This document shows positions 39,255-51,287 of a stretch of 64,000 nt of DNA, one piece after another (within the stretch, counting starts at the first letter, position 1; each line of letters starts with the position of its first letter). Location: positions 930,001 through 994,000 of the forward strand of contig CM052355.1 of NCBI GenBank assembly GCA_028551475.1, given 5' to 3'. The notes beneath the pieces are model-generated. The model was not told the DNA's origin and did no database searches. It saw nothing but the letters and a program-made list of their open reading frames with translations. This DNA is from Casuarina equisetifolia (Eukaryota > Streptophyta > Magnoliopsida > Fagales > Casuarinaceae). The translations under genes were made by a program, and so were the position numbers.

Positions 39255-39902
39255 TGATGGTCGATAAGAGTTGATGACATTCAGTTTGCCAAGGAGATGT
39301 GCATACTGATTTGCTCTTAGAGCCTTTGTGAAGACATTCGTTGGTTGATCTTTGGTTCCAACATGATGTGTTTTGATGAGGCCACGTTTTATCTTTTCCC
39401 TGATGAAGTGACAGTCGACATCTATGTGCTTAGTACGCTGATGCACCATGGGATTTGTTGATAGTTCTATTGCGGCCTTATTATCGCAATACAAAGTCAT
39501 TGGTTGTGAGACTTCAATTCCCATGTCTCCAAGTAGGCCTAGTAACCAGATGATCTCACATGATGTGTAAGCCATTGCTTGATACTCTGCTTCTGTGGAG
39601 GAAAGAGATACCACTGCCTGTTTCTTGCTTTTCCAAGAGATGAGGGTGTCGCCAAGCATGATGTAGAAGCTAGTAACAGATTTCCTCTCAACCTTGCAAG
39701 TGGCATAGTTCGAGTCACAGAATGCTCGCATCTGGTAACCTCCCAAAGCGAAAATGAATAAACCGGTGCTTGGGCAGCTCTTAAGATATCTGATTAATCT
39801 AATAGCTGCTTCCCAGTGAGATTTCTTCAGTGAATGCATGAATTGGGCTAAATTGTGCACCGTGTAAGAGATGTCAGGCCTGGTGACTAGAAGATAATTC
39901 AA
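39249..39902 (-). pseudogene. Copia RNase H region
   Basis: A 217-codon open frame with the typical Copia C-terminal block: NYLLVTRPDISYTVHNLAQF at the RT/RNase H junction, AFCDSNYATCK, SLSSTEAEYQAMAYTSCEI, LYCDNKAAIELSTNP and HQRTKHIDVDCHFIREKI. It degrades the RNA of RNA/DNA hybrids during reverse transcription. A stop separates it from the RT frame. Confidence 0.9.
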
Positions 39903-39956
39903 CTTCCCTATGAGTTGTTGATACTTGAGTGGTTCATTTAGAAGCGGATCATCATC

Positions 39957-40862
39957 TCATGGCACCTTTGCTCCCTGATCATGTTTAAAAGTAGTCAAAG
40001 ACAAATTGGTGTCCATGAGGTTGTCAACTGGTTTACTTCCCCTAAGTCCCATCTCTTCTATCATCTCGAGAATGTACTTTCGTTGACTCAATTGAATTCC
40101 CTTTTCATCTTTAAGGACCTCAATCCCAAGAAAGAATTTGAGATCTCCCAAGTCCTTAATGTGAAATGCAGAATGTAAGTGTGTTTTCAATTCTTGTATT
40201 CCCTCAGTGTCACTGCCAGTGATGAGTATGTCATCCACATAGATCATGAGAATGACAATGAGATTACCTTTTCGTCGAACAAATAATGAGGTGTCATGCA
40301 TCGAATCCTTATAACCAGCTGTGAGGAGGGCTTCCGTAAACTTTTCATACCATTGTCTGGCTGCTTGCTTGAGTCTATAGATGGATTTTCTCAACTTACA
40401 AACTTTTTCATTGTTCTCAGTCGGATCACCTGGTGGAGGTTTCATGTATACCTCTTCATCTAGATCCCCTTGTAAGAAAACATTGTTCACATCCATCTGA
40501 TGGATGTCCCACTGATTCTGTGCTGCTAAAGAGAGAGCACATCTGATTGTGATGTGTTTTACCATCGGGGCAAAAATCTCATGGTAGTCCACTCTCTCTT
40601 TTTGACTGTATCCTTTTGCCACTAGTCTTGCTTTATACCTCTCTACTGACCCATCTACTTTGTGTTTTATCTTATACACCCATTTACAACCAATGAGTTT
40701 TCTTCCTCGAGGTAAGTCCACTAGCTCCCATGTATTATTTGCTTCCAATGCCCTGATCTCTTGTTTCATGGCTTCTTGCCATCTAGGATCGCCAATTGCC
40801 TTATGGTGATGCATTGGTTCAACATCAGCAGATATGGATGCAATGAAATGCTGGTTGTCCAA
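39957..40862 (-). pseudogene. Copia reverse transcriptase region
   Basis: A 301-codon open frame with family motifs in order: NNTWELVDLP, KWVYKIKHKVDGSVERYKAR, LVAKGYSQKE, QMDVNNVFLQGDL (canonical NAFL is altered to NVFL), YRLKQAARQWYEKF, and the catalytic YVDDILITG. It is separated from integrase and RNase H by in-frame stops. Confidence 0.93.
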
Positions 40863-41207
40863 TGGTAAATGGTCATATGAAATGTAGGTCGAAAGAGGAT
40901 AGGCTGATGATTCTATTTATGCTACATGGATGGTAGGGCATACGTAGTCTTTCGACCACAAAGGAGGTCTGGTGTTCCTAGTAAGACGTCGAGGGGTTGC
41001 TTGTGGCTGTGGTTCAGGTGAATTGCTTGATGTGGGTATGGTTTCATTATCAGAGAATATGTCAAGTGGTTCAGCTGAAGGTGGTGGTGTTATATCTGTA
41101 TGGTAGCTTATAGGATCAGTTGGAGTGGGAGATGAATGTGTAGGGTCAGAAGGTACCTTAAATTCATGCATTTCTGGAGCCTTTTGAGTGAGTTCCGTCA
41201 AAGGTAC

Positions 41208-42071
41208 CTACATGGTAGGATGTGATTTGGCCCTTATTTGTGAAAAAGGGAAGATATCCTCATGGAATTTCACATCCCGACTTACAAAAAATCTATCCTT
41301 TTCGGGGTCGTATAATCTATATCCCTTCTGACCTTGAGCATATTCCATGAAAATGCTAGGGATTGCTCGGGGGGCAAACTTATCCTTTGGTCTTACAGTA
41401 GTGGCATGACATAAACATCCAAAAATTCTAAGATGTGAGAATTTTGATGATTTTCCAAAAAGTTTCTCAAAAGGTGTGATTCCATGCAAAACCGTGGATG
41501 ACATCTTATTGATAAGATAAGTTGCAGTAAGTATGTATTCCCCCCAAAATTTGTTAGGCATTGAGCTTTGAAATTTCAAAGCTCGCGCTACGTCCAAGAT
41601 GTGACGATGTTTGCACTCTACAACACCATTCTGTTGTGGTGTGTGTACACATGAACTCTAGTGCCTGATGCCTCGAGAGGTGAATAATTGTTTTGTGTGC
41701 TGATTGAAGAAATCAAGTGCATTATCTGTTCTAACGCACTTGACTTCTGTGTCGAATTGGTTTTTTACCAAATTCAAGAATTCCTCTAGTCGTGAATATG
41801 TTTCACTCTTGACTTTCATAAAAAATGTCCAAGTTCCCCGTGAAAAATTATCAACTAGTGTGAGGAAATATCTTGACCCATCATGATTGGGGATTTTGTA
41901 TAGTCCCCAAACATCTATATGGACTAGGTCAAACTTCTGTTGCGCAATGTGATTGTGCGTAGGAAAGGAATTGCGAGTTTGTTTCGCAAGTGGGCAAATC
42001 ATGCAAGGCTCATGTTTCGAGAATTTTGCAGATTTGAAATCATCAATATATTGAAATTTTGCATCAGACAT
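41208..42071 (-). pseudogene. Copia integrase region
   Basis: Two open blocks (42071-41658 and 41597-41208) separated by a stop near 41655. Motifs: CMICPLAKQTRNSF, HIDVWGLYKIPN, the catalytic-core segment YFLTLVDNFSR, VRTDNALDF, then [14 protein letters not shown] text and [15 protein letters not shown]. The canonical core ends D...E; the region carries substitutions and one stop. Confidence 0.88.
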
Positions 42072-42151
42072 ATGTCCAAGTTTACAATGCCAAAGTTCAG
42101 AATTTAAAATATTACATGCAGATTTTGAAAAGTTAAAACATGTCTTGAAGG

Positions 42152-42592
42152 CTAAGATACATCATTTCTATCTGGACATGCAACAAAATAGTAGAGGCCA
42201 TTTTTAACCCTACCGAGGCCTTTGACTTCACTCATCCAAAGGTCCTGAAAGACACAAAATTTTGCATAAAATATGATGCGACATGTATTTTCATGGCAAA
42301 ATTTTAAGGCAGATATAAGGTTGAACTTAAAATCAGGAGAATATAGAACTGTGTTCAATTTCAATGTTTTGGATATGCTAGTGTTGCCAATATGTGTCAC
42401 CAATGCACCATCACCGTTAGGAAATTTAACTTTCCTAGATCTAGAGGCACATGGCATAGTTGATTTTAAGCATGGAAAATTTGAAGTAATATAATCACTA
42501 GCATCATAATCAATTATCCAACATTGATTTAAAGAGTGAGATGTACCTGCCAGGTAAGCCTGACTGTCCTGTTTGTTGTTTAGGAATCCCAT
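42152..42592 (-). pseudogene. Copia aspartic protease region
   Basis: A 146-codon open frame. The active-site region reads CWIIDYDASDYIT where Copia elements usually have D-S-G-A-S, so the catalytic triad is lost. Downstream text (LNTVLYSPDFKFNLISA) is typical of the protease-to-integrase linker. Confidence 0.85.
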
Positions 42593-42599
42593 GAATTTC

Positions 42600-43842
42600 T
42601 AGTAGTCTATCTTGGTGATGAAGACATGGTGCGGATCATCTGTTACCAGATTGGCTTTGGCTTCTTCTCTGTAATTTCTGTGTCTAGGTGGATAACCATG
42701 GAGTCTGTAGCACTCCTTTTTCTCATGACCATATCCTTTGCAATATTCACATTAGGGACCCACCAAACGATAACATTCCTCCCTTTTATGGCCTTTTCTC
42801 CCACAAAGGGTACATTGGTCATTTTGAGTTTGATTACCCTTAAATGACCTGTCGTTTCGCACTGCCTTTAGCGTAAACAACATGTCGTTTGGAGTCGAGC
42901 GCATATACGACCCGTCCCCTATGACTGGTCATTCGGCCCTTGAGGAAGTCGTCCCCATAGGTGCATTCGCCGCAATAGCTGTTGACCCACCTCCCGAACT
43001 TTTTGCGTCGGGTTGACTTTTCGTCGCAACAAACACATAATCACCGATCGTCTTCCCCAACGAGCTCCGGTGATATTCTGCCTTGCAGAGTATCAAATAG
43101 GCCTGCAAAAGGTTTGGAGGAGGCTGCATAAGAAGAATTTGCTCCCGAATCGGCAAAAGGTGATCATCCAGGCCATGAACGAACTGAAAAAACTTCATCT
43201 CCTCTTTGTGCCCTTGCCATTCTTCGAACGAGTACATTCTGGGCCTTTTCAGCTCAATCAAGGAGTTAAATTCGTTCCAGAGCTGCTTTAATCGGCCAAA
43301 ATAGGTCACAATTGGTTCTCCGCCTTGCTGAATCGTGCACAATTCGGTAGTTAGGTAAAAAACCCTAGAACGGTCAACTTGTTGATACCGGCTGCAAAGT
43401 TCTGACCACATCTCGGCTGCCGTTTTGGTGTAGAGAAGGCCATTGTGGAGGTGGTCGGCGATTGAATTCAGAATCCATTCACGGCAGAGATCGTTGCACC
43501 ATTTCCACTGTTTTCAGGTTGGTGAGTCGAGTTCCAGTGCGGTGTAAGAGCCATCGATGAACACAAATTTGTTCTTAATTGAGACGTGATCGTCATCGTC
43601 TCACTCCATGCTGCGTAATTCATCGGTTCGTCAAGCTTGATTGCTACCAACGGTGTCGAATTTGTGTCTCTGGGTGGCAGAAAAAGGGGATCAGAATAAT
43701 CTAGGGTTTGGCCCCTGTTATCTGATTCTTGGTGTGGCGGAGTGAGCGGAGGAGCACGGTGATAGGTGCGAAAGTCTGCTCGGTCTCCTCCAGTTCGATG
43801 TGGCGGCATGTACGGCAGCGTGGATTGACTGGAACCTGCCAT
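42600..43842 (-). pseudogene. Copia gag region
   Basis: Three broken blocks: N-terminus (43842 to about 43468), a central gag/UBN2-like block (43411-42929, with RYQQVDRSRVFYL and LKQLWNEFNSL), and a zinc-knuckle-like region (about 42850-42640, Cys/His-rich in a different frame). Frameshifts near 43560 and 43470 break the frame. Confidence 0.8.
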
Positions 43843-44270
43843 CTCGCCGGTCGAAGGAATTTGGGGGCTGGACGACGTCGTTTGGTGGGAGAAACGGCGT
43901 CATTGTTGGGTGTGGTGTCGTTTGAGTGGAGCGTCATCGTTTTAGAATTTGATTAAGTGAACGACGTCGTTCCACTAAAACGAAAAGCAATGGTACGTCG
44001 TCATTTTGATCGTCGTCTTTGTAAATAGACGAATTAATCAAAGCTACGCTGTTTTGCAGTTAGGTCATCGGAATAGATATAGCGACGATGGGGTTGCAGT
44101 CCGGTGTGGTGTTTGAAAGCATTGGAGGGCGTTTTTACGGTCGGTTTTGACCGAAAATTAGCCAAAAAACTCCGATTTGTGGGTTTTGAGTTGAAGCGAT
44201 TTGGATCGATTGAAACGAACGAATTTTTAAGCTTGATTCGTGATAAACGGAAAATAAAGAACAAAGAACC

Positions 44271-44286
44271 TAAGCTCTTGATGCCA
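44271..44286 (-). other. Copia primer-binding site
   Basis: On the minus strand TGGCATCAAGAGC lies directly after the 5' LTR, close to the common plant Met-tRNA primer site TGGTATCAGAGC. Confidence 0.75.
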
Positions 44287-44668
44287 TGTCAAAAGACTAT
44301 GAATATGGGTAAAAATTGCTCATTTCATATAAGCTAGAAACCTCTTGAAGTGAATCTATTACAAACGGGTTATTGTTCCCGTGGGTTAAGTTTTCATTAC
44401 AATATCAACATCCATTTATAGAGAAAGCAAAAACCAATGCAACGGGGAGAGGGAAGGGATAAGCTTCTCCACATCTTGTCTCCACACGTCGCGCATGTCC
44501 CTGCTGCTTGAGATGATTCATGGCAGCTCCTGTGAGTAGCTGCTGCGCGTGCTGCTCGGCGGTGGAGTGTTTTATAGCAGCTACAAAAGTAGCTGCTGTC
44601 TAAGTAAGGTAGCTATAGGGCAGCCACTAGTGGTGACGTGGCTGCCCATGTAACCACATATCCGAACA
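44287..44668 (-). repeat. Copia 5' LTR
   Basis: 382 bp ending tccgaaca on the plus strand and followed by TTTTT. It contains the element promoter if still active. It pairs with 38859-39241. Confidence 0.95.
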
Positions 44669-45249
44669 TTTTTGAATCGAAAACCTCACACCGGAGTGCC
44701 CGTCTTTTACCTTTTTTGTAGCGTGTCCGTGTTTCATCTTTGTTGTAGACTGAAAACCGAACAATTTTATATTGTAAAGGCTTTGAGTTCAAAACCACCA
44801 TGGCGATTGCTGAAGTCCGATATCGAGTTTTGGGATTTGGAATTTTGAGTCATTCCCGTGTAGTAGGCTTGCAAACGTAATATTCTGGTACTCCTCGGAT
44901 TCTTGTGTAATGCTTATTCATACACAAAAAAAAAAAAAAAAATACCTTGTTTAGTGGCTGCTGTAATTCGACTGGGAGCCGGCGAGAATTTAAAGGGGAT
45001 TTCATTATCACTGTCGAGATCATTGATGGAGACGAAATCATTGACACGGCCACCGTACATATAACACTTGATTTGCCTGAAGAATCCCGATATCGTCTTC
45101 GTTCTTCGGCAATGGTCTTGCATGAAATCTGACTCGTACGTCATTGAGTTCCATTCTTTCGAAACCAGTCGGCACCGCCCAAGACCGATAAGTGATTTTC
45201 GGCTCAAAATCTCGTAGATAATTTCCTATGGAAGAGCTGCATGCACCAT

Positions 45250-45610
45250 TGAAATCAAAGAAAGAAGACTGATCACGTTGGAAAGGCTAAAACGAGATCA
45301 ATGTTGCTGACCAAACAGGGAGAATTCAAGAGTAAGAGGGGCTTTATATAGGGAGGGATTCTGAATCCAAATTCGTCTTGGAAAAGGAAACCCGATGATT
45401 TTTTTGGGAATCAGCTTGTTTCCCTCTCATGATTCTACTTGGTCTTCTCACAGTCCACAAATTTGAAGTCTTGAGATTTTCTTACTGAAGTCGGTGGTGG
45501 GTGTTGAATTTGCCGCATCAGGACCAGAGAACTTAATTCTGTGATTCAGTCCAAAGGAGGAAAGAATAAAGCAGGAGTTCGTGCGTCCTAGTGATTTCCA
45601 GAATCACTAG
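45250..45610 (-). repeat. Inverted copy of the F-box gene promoter
   Basis: Read on the minus strand this matches 51640-52036, upstream of the intact F-box gene. A TATATAAAG word (near 45340) and the phrases 'gggaaacaagctgattccc' and 'accaccgacttcagt' are shared. The inverted duplication therefore includes promoter, gene and 3' flank. Confidence 0.8.
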
Positions 45611-47265
45611 ACGAATTTGAGCGTCCTGCACAGAAGACTTGTAAAAATAAAAAAAAAGGAAAAAATCAATGGATTGTTGAGTCTTATTTTGGAAACAATA
45701 ATGTCAAGAAATCATAGAGAAATATATGGGTGTTTTTCAATCAAGCCCAAAATTGATTTGCTTTTAATTTGAAATTGAATATTCAGTTCATTCTCCATTA
45801 TTAAATGACGGAGCAATTGCTTGGACACACTCTCAAATGTCCTCCAAAGAAATTAATAGTCAGCCACATCATAGGTTAAATGTGTTTCCCAAGAAATACA
45901 TTCACAAACACTAGAACTAGAGATCCATAGTTTTCTTTAAATTTGTAGGAAAAGTTTTCACATATCTTTTGGTACATTATTGCAGGTAGAAGTTCAAATA
46001 GTTCATTGTGGAAAGTCTATATCCTGCAGTTTGATTGCAAAGGAAACTGCGGTGTTACGTGCGTGTGTCACAAAATGGGACTTTTGTTGCTAACTCCTCT
46101 GCTAGTCGTCAGATTTCCTGTAAGGGCTATAACCCTAGCTTGAATAGGAATAGTTAAGGAATGGGTTGCGTCTGTAATTGGGTAAAACGGTAAGGAGGGC
46201 ATGAACTTTTGGTAGGACTAGGAGCTCTTATATGGAGCTGGCCGTGTAAAGGAAGGGCAGCTTTTGAAATCAAAGAATCGGATGTGTTTTTCCTTCTAAA
46301 AACAGAGTTCCGGCATTCTTTAATGATACCATTAAGGCTCCAATTTATCCAAAATTACCATAATTCTTTTCAAATGAGTGTTGATTTCATTCCAAAGAGT
46401 CTCAGTTACATGTCCTAACCATTGTGTACGTAACATGTGGTCACAAAATTGCAAATGAGGAAGAAGCATGGCTATTGCAAGTTGTTTGTACCAGTCTTTT
46501 TTACAAAACCTCAAATCTACCATTTGGCGTGGCAAAGACATGTAGAAGGCGAATCATCCCTTGGTTTTCTACCCATAATTTATTTTTATGATAATTTTCA
46601 ATCACAACTTAACTCAATCCACAAAACCGAAACAATCTAAAAAGGCACAAATATGATAGTGAATTGACAAGATAGAGGGATCAAAACAAAGTATGATGTC
46701 TTATGAAATAAGCACTAAAAAGTGAAAAATACAGCCAAAGAAACATCATGCAGAAAAAAATAAAAAATAAAAAAGAACATTCTACATCAACACCGTTGAA
46801 ACTTATCACCTGTGGATTATATAAAGCAAAAATCTACCGGAAGCTGAAGTGACAGATATAGCAATGCTTGTTTTACAAGAACAATGTGGGCCCATTTGCA
46901 ATGCAGCATAGAGATGCAATCCAAATCTACGCTTGTTGACAATGGAGGAAATTACTGGGAGAAAAAAAAAAAAAGATTGTCCTCTATAATCATCAAAGCA
47001 AATTCCATACGTTTGCTACCATTCCATGCCAAAGTCAATTGAAGTTTCAAGAAAATCTTATTTAGTTGACCTTATGCCAATAAGAGAACAACAGTTTTTT
47101 CAGAATCCTAATTTGGACTCCAAACTACTATTGAAGAATCAACAACAATTGTCTCACTAAACAAACTAGGAAATATGTGAAGCTCAAATGTATTATCCCA
47201 CACCATAGGTGGGAAACAACTCAATTTACAAAGCACTACAATATAGTGCAAACTAATCAAAACTG
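45611..47265. other. Intergenic, no gene recognised
   Basis: AT-rich sequence with short open frames (e.g. 46209-46418) and a poly-A run near 46961. No domain or RNA gene was seen. Confidence 0.4.
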
Positions 47266-47385
47266 TTAGTCCATATCCACCAAACAGTCAGATCCATTGA
47301 AAAAAGTGTATAATCCGTTCATGGATTGAACATAATCCTGGACTGGCTCTTCGACAAAATGAATTTGGACATTAGGGCCTCCACC
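47266..47385 (-). pseudogene. Exon-like fragment of an unidentified gene
   Basis: After an acceptor-like CACAG at 47390-47386, the minus strand is open for 39 codons (containing IHFVEEPVQDYVQSM and GLYTFFNGSDCL) and ends TAA at 47268-47266. It reads like the last exon of a protein gene but I cannot name the family. Its first 14 bp overlap the proposed Helitron-like end, so the true exon may start only at about 47371. Confidence 0.3.
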
Positions 47386-47411
47386 CTGTGTATAGCACCA
47401 GTGCTATACAC
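47372..47411 (-). mobile_element. Candidate Helitron 3' terminus (hairpin plus CTAA)
   Basis: A perfect 11-bp inverted repeat (GTGTATAGCAC / GTGCTATACAC, 2-nt loop) occupies 47388-47411. On the minus strand it is followed by 12 nt, then CTAA at 47375-47372, then a host T at 47371. That is the layout of a Helitron 3' end (hairpin, short spacer, CTRR, insertion before T). The 5' end (TC after A) would lie at higher coordinates and was not found. It could be a chance hairpin. Confidence 0.35.
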
Positions 47412-49943
47412 GAAAAACCAAAAAAGTCTAATGTGTTAGTTCCCCACATGCCTGCAAATGCTAAGTTGGGGACATTTGAGTCATTGAGTGCATGTGCGGG
47501 ATGTAAATTGCTGCTAACCTGTCTCCGTTTTCAAAACCCTGTCAAGCTCTCTCTCATTTTGCACAGCAACATGGGCTACGGTTTTAAATGCTTCTTCAAA
47601 CGCTTACAAAAGTATGGCTAACACCACCAACATTGTGTTTAGTTGTTTTAGGAATTTTTTTATAATTTTTTTTCAAAGATATAAAGACTTTTATTCAAAT
47701 TTTTATATATATTTTTTAATGTTGAATGCAAAGAAATACATTCATTTGATCTAAGGTTACATATGTCTTTGAAAGTAGCATCATTCTTCGGTTTCAATTT
47801 TTGCAAAAATAAAATGGAAAAAGTTATATCAAAAGCCTAGTAACTCAAAGGTAGTTAAAGGGAACTTGTCATTTTGCCTCCACTTTCCTCTTGTGTATTA
47901 TGAATGTCACATGCCTAATATCAACAATGTCTTAGAAGTTGTAGGTATCATTGATGATTTTTGGAAAGTGGGAATTTGGTGGATTGATTTTTTGATGGTT
48001 TCTACTGGTCTACTAGAATAATGGAATTATTAGGGAATAAGAAGGTTACAGTAATGCTTCTATTTCTAAACACTTGTACCTAATTTTCAATGGAATGCTT
48101 TACTTTGTTTTCTTGTTGTCATCTATTTTTTCATGGGTAATTGTGCATAAGTTGTTCATATCTTTTTATTTTATTTTATGGATCTAGACTATTAATCCTA
48201 CTGAATGTTAATTTAAAACTAGTTGCTTTCTTATTCGGTTTGATGAAAACGGTATAAGATAGATAGTCCTTACATTTCAGCTAGTTTCTTGATTGCTTTA
48301 GCTATCTTGATATTAATAATTTCCTTTAGCTTTTACCCTCAGTATCCTAATCTATTATAATCAAGTGATTATAAAAAATCTACTTCTCATGAGTTGGTTA
48401 AAAATTTTTATTTTTATATTAAGGAGTCTCTTTGGTTCCATTCTAGGGCATCAATTTTGAAAAAATGTTTGTTTTGGTGACTTTGTTTATCTTACATAAA
48501 AAACAAGGTTATATTTTCGCTTGAAATAGGTTGACTTCAAAAATTAATTCAGATTGTGTTGTTTAGATGTGGTTTTGCTCTAGTTGCTTGGACTTTAAGA
48601 GTACAAACAAATAGGTGACAATTGACGCAGGTATTTTAATGGCCTAATTGTCCTTGTCAATTGAGCGTGATCTATCAATGGCATTTAACAAAAAAGGGTA
48701 CTTGAATTTCTCACCTAATCATCTACATTTTCAACTTTGCTAATTCCAAATTTTTTGTTCAACTACTAAATTAGTGTTTTTTGGTCCAATTTTATCATGA
48801 TTTTCATTGTTTAATGTTACATCAAATGAATTTACCTTTCTTGCACCTTTATATTTTGTAACTCTTTCAATTTATCTTGTTATCAACTTGTTCTAGCTCA
48901 ACTCACTTTATTTCCCACCACAAATCTCATCATGAATAAAATGAGACCATGTGCAAAATGAATTCTTAGAATAGATAAAACATCACTCATGCTCCAAGCC
49001 TAACATTTGCTTTTCAAATCTAACATTTATCTTTTGAAATCTAATACATTACTCATGCACTCTCATACTTTTATGCTAACTTGTAAAAGTTGGCAAATGA
49101 AAAGAGTTACATTACTAATTGGATGAAAAGACCAAATTGCCAAGATGGCATAATGAAAATCCTTAATTGATAAAATTGAAAATGCATATTCTAATTTGAT
49201 GAATGGTCAAAGCTCTGGAAATTTTTGGTGGATTCTCCACTTTTATGTAATTCATTAGTAACAAACTAAGCTTAAAGAAACTTGTTGTTAGGCAAAGAAA
49301 AAAAGAAAAGAAAAGATAATGAGAAATCATCCATAACAATTCTAATTTTTCAAGATATGTTGTCTTTTGTCCTTGGTTCTTGGAATTTCTAGATAATACA
49401 GAGCATTAAGTATTTTGCTACAGCAAAAGCATTATGCTTATTTTTCTTTTCTCATAACATAGTATTGGAGTCTAATCCTCCTTAGCACCTTTAAATGTAG
49501 GTAAGATCAAAGTTCATATAGCAAAAGTGATATTGTGGAATGATCTAAATTGAAACATTTGATGAGGAATCATGTTGAAGTTAGTATAGAATAATCTTAA
49601 GTTATTAATGAAGGATATTGTAGTAAAGTTTAAATTACTTAAGTATCCCTCAAGCTAGCTTTTTAAATCAAATATAAGCTTTGTAATGATAGGATTCTGT
49701 ATTTGTTGGGATTCATATCCTTAAAATCATAAGCAAGAATGCTTCTTTTATTTATCTTAGAATTCTTACATACTGTGACATGAATCAACACAAGGCTTTT
49801 TTTCAAATTCATCAAGCCAATTCAAAACAATGTGATTTATAGCAGTGATGATACGAAGACAAACAATAGTCATAAGTGACCAAAGAAAATAAATTGGTTG
49901 GTGAGCTTCAACCCAATACTAGTTGAAAACCTTCCCAAATTCA
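47412..49943. other. AT-rich stretch between hairpin and FAD3 fragment
   Basis: No coding signal on either strand. If the Helitron idea is right this is the interior of that element. Confidence 0.35.
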
Positions 49944-51048
49944 TTATGATGTCTTGGGTCCAAACAGTTTTGTGTTTGTATGGGAGTATACAACATCTCT
50001 AGAGTCGCTCACAAAGTGGTCTTGTTTCATGCTTTTGATAAGGTTTCCTAACAAGTGAAATGGAAAAGGATTGGACTTCTTTGGCTCCTGGTAGTACTTT
50101 CCAAGCACTAGCTTAGCCACCTTTGTCTGTAAGGTTAAATTTATATATTGTATATTTAAATATTATTTAAAGATTGTATATTTGTTTATAAAGATTGTAA
50201 AACAAAGTCAGCTTGAGAGCAAAACTCATTGCTTCAACCAAGTGGTAATGAGGGATTTGAGGGAACATGTGATGAATGACATAGGTGTTGATATCATGAT
50301 GGATGTTGTTGATTATTCCATAATCATGGTCAATAGTTGTAAGTCTTCCTCTTAGATAACTCCATTCTTACTTGATGAACAAGGAAGAGAACAATAAGGT
50401 AGAGGAATAAAATGTCAAGGCACTCAACAAAACCATGACATCTTAGGACTGTTGGGATGTCATATTTTTTCCTACTTATTGTAAAGTTATTTTTAAAATG
50501 AAAGACATGTTAATCCCTCCATAAGTTGATTTTAATGGGAAAAAAAAGCTTTCTAATATAATGTCAAACTATTTGCTTAGGTGAATAAGGTCTTATTATA
50601 ACCTATGGTACAAGTGCAAGTGTTCTCCTACAAGATCCCTCATAAAACTTGAAATTTCACCTAAGGAAGTTGTAAGAGAGCTTGTGAAACCTTTTCTACA
50701 AACTAGTTGGAAAGAGGAAATGAACTTTCCAAAAAAAAAAAAAAAGAATATAGAGAAAATTGAAAATTTTACTAAAATAAGTAGGTAGACTTTGCAGGGT
50801 GAAGATAAAGCATAAAAAATCCAGACCAATACCTTTCCACGATACCAAGGGAGTTTCTTGTCGTGACCGTGGTGGTGCAAGTAGGTCACTACATCCAGCC
50901 GCATAACAAACATCTACATCTCAAAGAAAATTTGGTAAATAACATTTCTTTCCCTTGACAGGTAAATGATTCAAAAGCGCTAAGGAACTGAACCTACCAA
51001 GTATGGGATCCCATAGAATTTAAGCAATTGAACAGGACCCATCACGAA
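49944..51048 (-). pseudogene. FAD3: 3' half of an omega-3 fatty acid desaturase (FAD3-type) gene, decayed
   Basis: Four exon pieces in gene order on the minus strand: about 51048-50998 (GPVQLLKFYGIPYL), 50913-50833 ([19 protein letters not shown], 81 nt), 50367-50230 ([18 protein letters not shown] through [11 protein letters not shown], 138 nt) and 50126-49944 (VLGKYYQEPKKSNPFPFHLL to a TAA). Exon lengths and boundaries fit the family as I recall it, so it derives from genomic DNA with introns. Desaturases of this type convert linoleate to linolenate at the ER. Lesions: 5' exons with the first His boxes are absent, the 138-nt exon has AA in place of the acceptor AG and AT in place of the donor GT, and the third His box reads YVIHH instead of HVIHH. 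It is not functional. Confidence 0.85.
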
Positions 51049-51059
51049 GGATAAACAAA

Positions 51060-51287
51060 TGAGTAATGCAACCATTGCCGTGTAGTAGGCTTGCAAACGT
51101 AATATCCTGGTACTCCTCTGATTCTTGAGCAATGCCAATTCATAAACAAAAGAATGCCTTGTTTAGTCATTGCTGTAATTACACTCAGAGCTGGCAAGAA
51201 TTTAAAGGAGATTTCATCGTCACTGTCGAGATCATTAATGGAGACGAAGTCATTGACACGGCAAGGCTTTCTCTGCATCCACAACAA
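51060..51287 (-). pseudogene. Internal fragment of the F-box gene family
   Basis: An open frame on the minus strand repeats the middle of the local F-box protein (VNDFVSINDLDSDDEISF, ATTKQGI-like text, GVPGYYVCKPTTR). It lacks F-box and C-terminus, and after TTRQW it runs directly into FAD3-like sequence. It is a third copy, closer to the pseudogene at 45 kb (GVPEYYVCKPTTRE) than to the intact gene. Confidence 0.8.

Larger units (their letters stand above)
38859..44668 (-). mobile_element. Ty1/Copia LTR retrotransposon, degenerate
   Basis: A complete-length element in minus orientation: LTRs 44287-44668 (5') and 38859-39241 (3'), both TG...CA, flanked by TTTTT on each side (38854-38858, 44669-44673). 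Internal order gag, protease, integrase, reverse transcriptase, RNase H is the Copia order. A primer-binding site and polypurine tract adjoin the LTRs. Each coding block is interrupted by stops or shifts, so it is non-autonomous now. The LTRs differ at roughly 20 of 382 positions by eye, mostly transitions, so insertion is not very recent. Confidence 0.95.
38339..45249 (-). pseudogene. F-box/FBA gene copy, inactivated and split by a Copia retrotransposon
   Basis: The 3' half (38848-38339, from WKRLEDVLMPSS to DFKNYAK) and 5' part (45249-44669) are homologous to the intact F-box gene at 52037-53089, in opposite orientation. Together they cover the whole protein. Lesions: codon 8 after the start (45228-45226) is TAG where the intact copy has CGG; a poly-A/T run of about 18 bases near 44925-44942 shifts the frame; and the Copia element sits between the codons matching 'FDS' and 'WVWKR', with TTTTT repeated on both sides. 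The surviving half still reads well, so decay is moderate. The F-box would bind SKP1 and the FBA region would bind a target for ubiquitination, but this copy cannot encode that protein. Confidence 0.9.
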
